In this document: piece after piece, positions 60,201-64,000 of the stretch
Numbering within the stretch: the stretch's first letter is position 1
How the letters are laid out: the number at the start of each line of letters is the position of its first letter
Assembly: GCA_006937955.1 (NCBI GenBank)
Contig: SSNP01000001.1
Coordinates: 6,471,576-6,535,575, forward strand
Direction of reading: 5' to 3'
DNA from: Pachypanchax playfairii
Lineage: Eukaryota; Chordata; Actinopteri; Cyprinodontiformes; Aplocheilidae
Length of the DNA stretch: 64,000 nucleotides
Program-made: the position numbers and the translations under genes
Notes under the pieces: generated by a model
What the model saw: only the letters and a program-made list of their open reading frames with translations
The model's database searches: none
Told to the model about the DNA's origin: nothing

Positions 60201-61090
60201 ATCCTACCCGTACTGGACCCTTTTTTCGGACTACTTCTGCCGTGGTCAGATGCATTCCGAAGTGAACCAACAAGCCCTCCTATATGGCTGAAAACCTTCA
60301 AATTCACATTAACGTTGGTTATTTTTGGTGTTTCTCAAGGTTTTGTCCTGGGGCCTCTACTATTTATCGTTTATTTATACATAATAATAATAATAATTAA
60401 AAAAAAACCAGCGAGGATAGAATAGGCCTTTCGCACCTATTGAACGTCACACCCCTACCTACGTAGTGGTAGCCATTGATTGGTCTGGCAGTGTGCACAT
60501 AATGTGATGTCACAGAATGGCGCCTGATTTCAAATAGCAGGCAACAACAATGGCGAGTTATTACTTGTTACTAGATTCAAGATGTCAGCGATAAACTTAA
60601 CTACTGGTTGGAGTTGCACGTCCTGCACCTTGTCAGACTGACTGGACCATTGCAGAGCCTTTTTTTGGTCATTCTGTGTTTGTGCTAATATAGTTCAGTG
60701 ATCTTACATCTCTGATTTAGTCTCAACAGTCTTGATAATAGTTTTTCTTAAACAAGCCTGCTGATCATCACTTCATCAATTAAAAGTGTAGATTGAGTTT
60801 TTCCACACATTGCATCTACATTTTGACAGTTTATTTTTGGGTGCTGTACAGTTTGCTCCTCATCAGATGCTGAATGAAACTTTGAAGACCTGGTAGGAAC
60901 CAGAATCACAATGCTGAACTATTTAAAACAAACTAAATTGTGTGAGGGTGTAATTAGCTTGTAACTGTGTTTTTATACTGTGTGACATACCAAGTTAAAC
61001 GCTCCGACTCCAAACGATATACCTCCTTCTAAGTGACTGTGGCTGGGTCCTTTCATAAAGTTGTGAGATTTTATGACGTTATGCAGCTCT
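52946..61090 (-). CDS. ttc39: Tetratricopeptide repeat protein 39 family, 5'-incomplete
   Basis: Twelve minus-strand exons join in frame with GT/AG sites: 60991-61090, 59051-59116, 58856-58964, 58706-58773, 56642-56701, 56231-56392, 56061-56152, 54872-54992, 54684-54795, 54493-54607, 53937-54053 and 52946-53051 (stop TGA). They encode about 409 residues. Diagnostic TTC39 blocks appear in order: GISFGVGAFNL, LSLFPPRILKMLEFAGFSG, MLCVLLLLCYHTFLTFILG, AERLLKPFRLRYP, GAIFLFFAGR, WKQFHHMCYWELMWCFTF, YFYADLLSQESRWSK, KAAYLSML, PFGEDEVELFR, EMMYMWNGF, RYDHYLVPNSLVELSLLYID and YSMESRTQFRVHAAL. The family is 570-680 residues, so the first exons are outside the window or unrecognised. TTC39 proteins are helical TPR proteins; mammalian TTC39B affects cholesterol handling by lowering LXR. 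Which paralogue this is (A, B or D) cannot be settled. Introns carry a minisatellite, a 49-base C-run and several transposons. Confidence 0.93.
53075..53568. repeat. 21-bp minisatellite in the last ttc39 intron
   Basis: About 22 near-perfect tandem units of GTAAGTACTCATGGATACAG plus C (plus strand) run from 53095, with degenerate partial units on both sides. The unit length is a strict 21 bp, so frames stay open through the whole array and generate false proteins with 7-residue repeats (CIHEYLR or YAVSMST). Units alternate between GTAAGT and ATAAGT at their first base. The array lies between the last two coding exons (53052-53936). Confidence 0.95.
54075..54093. repeat. (GAT)n microsatellite beside a ttc39 splice acceptor
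   Basis: A short GAT repeat lies about 20 bp upstream of the acceptor of the 53937-54053 exon. On the sense strand it reads (ATC)n and takes the place of a normal pyrimidine tract. Confidence 0.7.
55919..55967. repeat. 49-base C homopolymer (G on the ttc39 sense strand)
   Basis: An unbroken run of 49 C on the plus strand, followed by a shorter C-run at 55972-55978. On the ttc39 sense strand it is a G-run starting about 90 bases after the donor of the 56061-56152 exon. It could form G-quadruplexes. Its length is likely to be error-prone and polymorphic. Confidence 0.9.
57218..57282. repeat. (CA)n microsatellite
   Basis: About 32 perfect CA units inside a ttc39 intron, preceded by an imperfect GCACAC stretch. 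On the sense strand it reads (TG)n. Confidence 0.95.
57561..58268. mobile_element. Short DNA transposon with TAGCTACGTTTACATG ends, copy 1
   Basis: A 708-bp element in a ttc39 intron. The left end is TAGCTACGTTTACATGGGC. The reverse complement of the right end is TAGCTACGTTTACATGCGC. A second copy of the left part starts at 63781. A convincing target duplication is not visible, so the superfamily is left open. No transposase. Confidence 0.7.
59523..60145. mobile_element. Non-autonomous hAT-like element in a ttc39 intron
   Basis: A 623-bp element has CATGGGCCTTGTTT at the left. The reverse complement of its right end is CAAGGGCCTTGTTT. It is flanked by a perfect 8-bp duplication GGTCAGTT (59515-59522 and 60146-60153). 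Long G and C runs lie just inside the ends. No transposase is recognisable. Confidence 0.75.
60154..60990. other. ttc39 intronic sequence
   Basis: No exon. It contains an (ATA)n patch at about 60380-60395 and probable old repeat sequence that matches nothing I can name. Confidence 0.4.
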
Positions 61091-61235
61091 CTGGGTTATC
61101 AAAGACAGGCAGGTCAGCTATTTAACTCCAAAATCCAATAGAAGTACTTTATATGTACCCATGCTAGTACATAAATATGGTAAGTAAATAAATTATTCTA
61201 ATTGTTTACATGGAGACAAATATCGTCCTAAAAAA

Positions 61236-61563
61236 TAGGGATGCACCGATACAATACAGGTATCGGGGCCGATACCATTACAATGTACTCGTATCGGTTA
61301 GTTAACAATACCATGAACTAATATTTAAAATGTAGAAACTCTGTAATAATTTCACAGAAAATGTTTATTTTTCACTTGAAATTTTAGTTTTGAAATGTTT
61401 ATTAATATTTTATTTTTTATCAAGTTCATTTGTTGTAACAAGCAGAGAAGAAAATAAAACCTGTCTTCCAGTTCATTGTATGTTTTGTGTGGTAAAAGTA
61501 TGGGCAAGTACTCAGATCCAAGTATCATATTGGTTTGAAAAATGTGGTATCGTTGCATCCCTA
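61236..61563. mobile_element. Short DNA transposon, TAGGGATGCAmCGATAC ends, complete
   Basis: A 328-bp element has TAGGGATGCACCGATAC at the left. The reverse complement of its right end is TAGGGATGCAACGATACC. TAAAAAA is present immediately on both sides (61229-61235 and 61564-61570) as a target duplication. Size, ends and duplication suggest an hAT-like miniature element. A truncated relative lies at 21581-21790. Confidence 0.75.
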
Positions 61564-61570
61564 TAAAAAA

Positions 61571-61895
61571 GTTCTGAATTACAGTGTCAAACTGTTTTTT
61601 TTTTTTTACATCTGGATTTATGGACCGGTCTGAAATCCTAACTCCAAATATAAAAAGGTATTCCAGGTATATTTCATCTAACAATGCTGTGTTAAAAAAA
61701 GTAACTGATTCATTCAGACGTGTCACAGCGGTTTCCTTCTCTCCCTTCGTCCCCCAACGTCCTCGATTTAGGTCCCTCATCATGTTCAACATGAGAGTTT
61801 CAAAATGACTGAATCTCTGTAGTCTGCAACTTTCAGTTAACAACTAAACACTTTAGTCATATTAAAAGATTTCAATCACTGTAGTTTATTAAAGA
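61571..61895. other. Gene-free stretch
   Basis: No exon of ttc39 was recognised here. A 163-codon minus frame overlapping the previous element and this stretch is a chance reading. Confidence 0.4.
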
Positions 61896-62034
61896 TGGTG
61901 AATTCCAGTTTGCTCCTCGAAGGCCACTATCCTGCAGTTTGTAGATGTTTCTCTGCTTCAATACACCTGATTTAAATCAGCAGGTGATTAACAGATTTCT
62001 GTAGAATCTGATTCAATCAGGTGGGTTGGAGCGC
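61896..62034 (+). repeat. Teleost interspersed repeat, copy 1
   Basis: It reads TGCTCCTCGAAGGCCACTAT, CCTGCAGTTTGTAGATGTTT, CAATACACCTGATTTAAATC and ends CAATCAGGTGGGTTGGAGC. The two internal CACCTGATT/AATCAGGTG blocks give it an inverted-repeat core. A decayed inverted relative lies at 63128-63282. Identification is by recalled family pattern. Confidence 0.55.
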
Positions 62035-62040
62035 CACCGT

Positions 62041-62101
62041 AAACAAAACAAAACAAAACAAAACAAAACAAAACAAAACAAAACAAAACAAAACAAAACA
62101 C
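62041..62101. repeat. (AAAAC)n microsatellite
   Basis: Twelve perfect tandem pentanucleotide units. Confidence 0.95.
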
Positions 62102-62104
62102 GGT

Positions 62105-63127
62105 TTCCTTTCGATGGATTTTGAAGACAAAATTCCACTAATCACGTACTGGCTTGATGGTTGTTTCATATTTTTGTTAAAGCTGATATCCCTGATTTCA
62201 AATTGCCTAGCTTAGACTGTCAACAAAGTCACAGAACTCTCAGCCCCTCCCGTCGGGTAGAATTCCTAAGCCACGCCCCCCCCCCAGGTTTGGTAACATG
62301 CGTAGCCCCAGAAGACGACAGAGTGCAAGACACTAGTCCGTAACAGTCCTTCTTAACCAGATAAAACAAGGAGCTGCTTTTAATTTTATAATCGATGCAC
62401 TTTATATATAAATAAAGGAAACAATTAGGTGCTTGGAGAGAGGTAAATAATAGGTCTATACAATTTATTTCAAAACAGAAGCTGTCATCCTGTCACACTG
62501 GAGGATCAGCAGCAGCCAATCAATCAGGTGCAAAAGTCATCGTGCGTAAAGAGGACGTAATAAAAGTTGTTATGGAAAAGAAGGAGCAGTTGCTGCTTGT
62601 GCCTCACACATAATGAATAAATAACCTCGTTACGATTAGAAACAGGCCTTTTTGTGATCTATTAATGTGCTGTTTATTTGGACAACGGTATCTGCAGGAG
62701 CCGCGTGCACTCACCCAACATCTGCACGGTCATGGAAGACGCGCTCCCTCCCTCCAGAGTGCATGTTCGGCCAAATCTGCCAATAATCGAAGATCAGCCA
62801 TCCTACGATCTCAAATACTTCTAGGTCACAGCTGTCTTTTATAACTTCGACCACCAATTATGCAACAAAGCTGTTTATTAACACACATAATTACTAATTG
62901 GTTCAAGGATAATTTGTGGATGAGGAACACGCATGGGTGACTGAGACCTGCAGAATTTCGGATCCATTTTCTACCACTAGATACTGTGATTACGCACGAC
63001 CAGAGTTGTACTTATATTTAGGTACATTTCTACGCATAATTAGAAGTTGATAAATACCACACGATGCGTAGAATTGTTCCAACGCATGAAATACGCACAG
63101 ATCTGTGCGTAAGAATGATTTATAAAT
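62105..63127. other. Gene-free stretch, possibly upstream of ttc39
   Basis: No recognised exon. A donor-like CAGATGTTGG|GTGAGT on the minus strand at 62715 is discussed as a finding. The part at about 62920-63120 contains several TACGCACA/TGTGCGTA motifs and looks like old transposon sequence. Confidence 0.35.
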
Positions 63128-63282
63128 GAGGACCCTGGTGTGCACGTTTCTTTGTTTAAACACACCTGATTCACATGACTGGAGTTTAACAGAAGCCTGT
63201 TAATTAACCATCAACCAGGTGTGTTGAGGTAGATCTGAAACATCTAAAACAAGCAGGACAGTAGATCCTGAGGACTAGAGTA
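63128..63282 (-). repeat. Teleost interspersed repeat, copy 2 (inverted, decayed)
   Basis: The reverse complement contains CTACTGTCCTGCTTG, TTTTAGATGTTTC, CAACACACCTGG and AATCAGGTGTGTT, in the same order as the copy at 61896-62034 but more diverged. Confidence 0.45.
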
Positions 63283-63291
63283 GATAAACAA

Positions 63292-63779
63292 TGACTACGT
63301 TTGCATGCAGCCAATATTCGGTTATGATCGGGTTAAGGTCAGTATTCGGGTTTCTGAAATGTTCAGAATAACCCATTTACAAGTAGAGAGAGTTACCCCT
63401 GTATACATGAAACTTGTAATAACCCGATTTAAACGCGGATGTTGGGGTAGCGTCATGACGTACGGACTACTTCAAGACGCAATATGCGTCATTTCCGATT
63501 CTTCTTCCTGTATCCAAAAACAACATCAGCAAAAGACCAAGATTCCTTGCGAATAGAGCGTGTGCAGAACACACGTTTTGATGGGGTTATCCCAATACGC
63601 ATTTACACAACTAAATTTCGGGTTAGAAAAGGGTTACCCCAGGTGTAAAATCTGGGTTTTTTCAAACTCGGTTATGAGCATATTCGGGTTTTTGCCGGTG
63701 TTTACCAGGATGTGCAGAACCGGGTTATTGTGAATATTCAGGTTTTAAAAGGGTTATTGGCTGCATGTAAACGCAGTCA
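63292..63779. mobile_element. Short DNA transposon with TGACTACGTTTGCATGCAGC ends
   Basis: The left end is TGACTACGTTTGCATGCAGC. The reverse complement of its right end is TGACTGCGTTTACATGCAGC. The 488-bp interior contains many GGGTTA/TAACCC-like motifs mirrored towards the two ends. No coding capacity. One base separates it from the next element. Confidence 0.7.
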
Positions 63780-63780
63780 C

Positions 63781-64000
63781 TAGCTACGTTTACATGGGCA
63801 CATTTAATCGGAATAAACGCCCAATCGGAACAAAAATACGTCATGTAAACATGTCAATCAGATTGTTTTGATCCGATGCAGCCTGATCAGAATGAAATTT
63901 CCTTCCGATTGAGAGGGGTGGTTTTGTCCGATCCTCATTCGGATAGACAAGCATGTATACACCCGTTCAGAATGAAGGGGTGAAAAAAGCCCACTGCGCA
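63781..64000 (+). mobile_element. TAGCTACGTTTACATG element, copy 2, cut by the window edge
   Basis: The first 220 bp match the left part of the element at 57561-58268 nearly base for base. The remainder lies outside the window. Confidence 0.75.

Noticed and set aside
61352..61843. A 163-codon minus frame, considered as a missing ttc39 N-terminal exon
   Set aside because: It overlaps a transposon and has none of the TTC39 N-terminal blocks expected before the GVGAFNL exon.
1..64000. CRISPR arrays, rRNA, intact tRNA genes, phage or bacterial operons
   Set aside because: None is present. The only tRNA-like signal is a B-box-like motif in a SINE fragment, and the only regular array is the intronic minisatellite with no spacers.

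Overview
This window is vertebrate nuclear DNA, most likely from a teleost fish. Genes are split by GT..AG introns, and most of the sequence is introns and intergenic DNA full of repeats. These include a Tc1-like transposon, hAT-type elements with 8-bp duplications, several families of short TTAA-flanked elements, an L2/CR1-like LINE, a LINE tail and tRNA-SINE fragments, plus many simple repeats and one assembly gap inside a poly-T run. Nothing bacterial or viral was seen. The species cannot be named from sequence alone.

Layout. (1) 1-25.6 kb has no coding exon I can support. It probably lies in the long first intron and 5' region of a nuclear factor I gene on the minus strand. A CpG-rich, promoter-like block sits at about 10.24-11.28 kb. 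(2) 25,625-25,702 (minus) is a 26-codon alternative first exon of an NFI transcription factor, ending in RWQLCYDFSARSWWT and a phase-0 splice donor. The DNA-binding-domain exon is not in the window and should lie to the left. (3) 25.7-49.2 kb is a gene-free, repeat-rich block with a 1.6-kb Tc1 element at 40.3-41.9 kb. (4) 49,690-52,012 (plus) is gadd45gip1 (CRIF1/mL64) in two exons. A decayed LINE runs to within about 21 bp of its start codon. (5) 52,946-61,090 (minus) holds the last twelve recognisable exons, about 409 codons, of a TTC39-family tetratricopeptide gene. It is convergent with gadd45gip1, and its 5' end is not resolved. (6) 61.1-64 kb is mostly repeats.

Gene relations. As I recall the human map, NFIX, DAND5 and GADD45GIP1 are neighbours on 19p13. 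The order and strands here (NFI minus, GADD45GIP1 plus) match that arrangement, so the NFI exon is best read as nfix. No dand5-like cystine-knot exon was found between them. TTC39B lies near NFIB in human, so a TTC39 gene beside an nfix block fits an ancient duplicated block. The three genes do unrelated jobs: transcription, mitochondrial ribosome, and a TPR scaffold.

No clearly new biological system was found. The most interesting structures are these: a retroelement tail forming the gadd45gip1 core promoter or 5' UTR; a young palindromic TTAA element inserted inside an older TTAA element; two unrelated TTAA elements sharing a single TTAA; a 21-bp minisatellite inside ttc39 that carries a GTAAGT hexamer in most units; and a Tc1 transposase broken by one nonsense codon between almost identical 200-bp inverted repeats.
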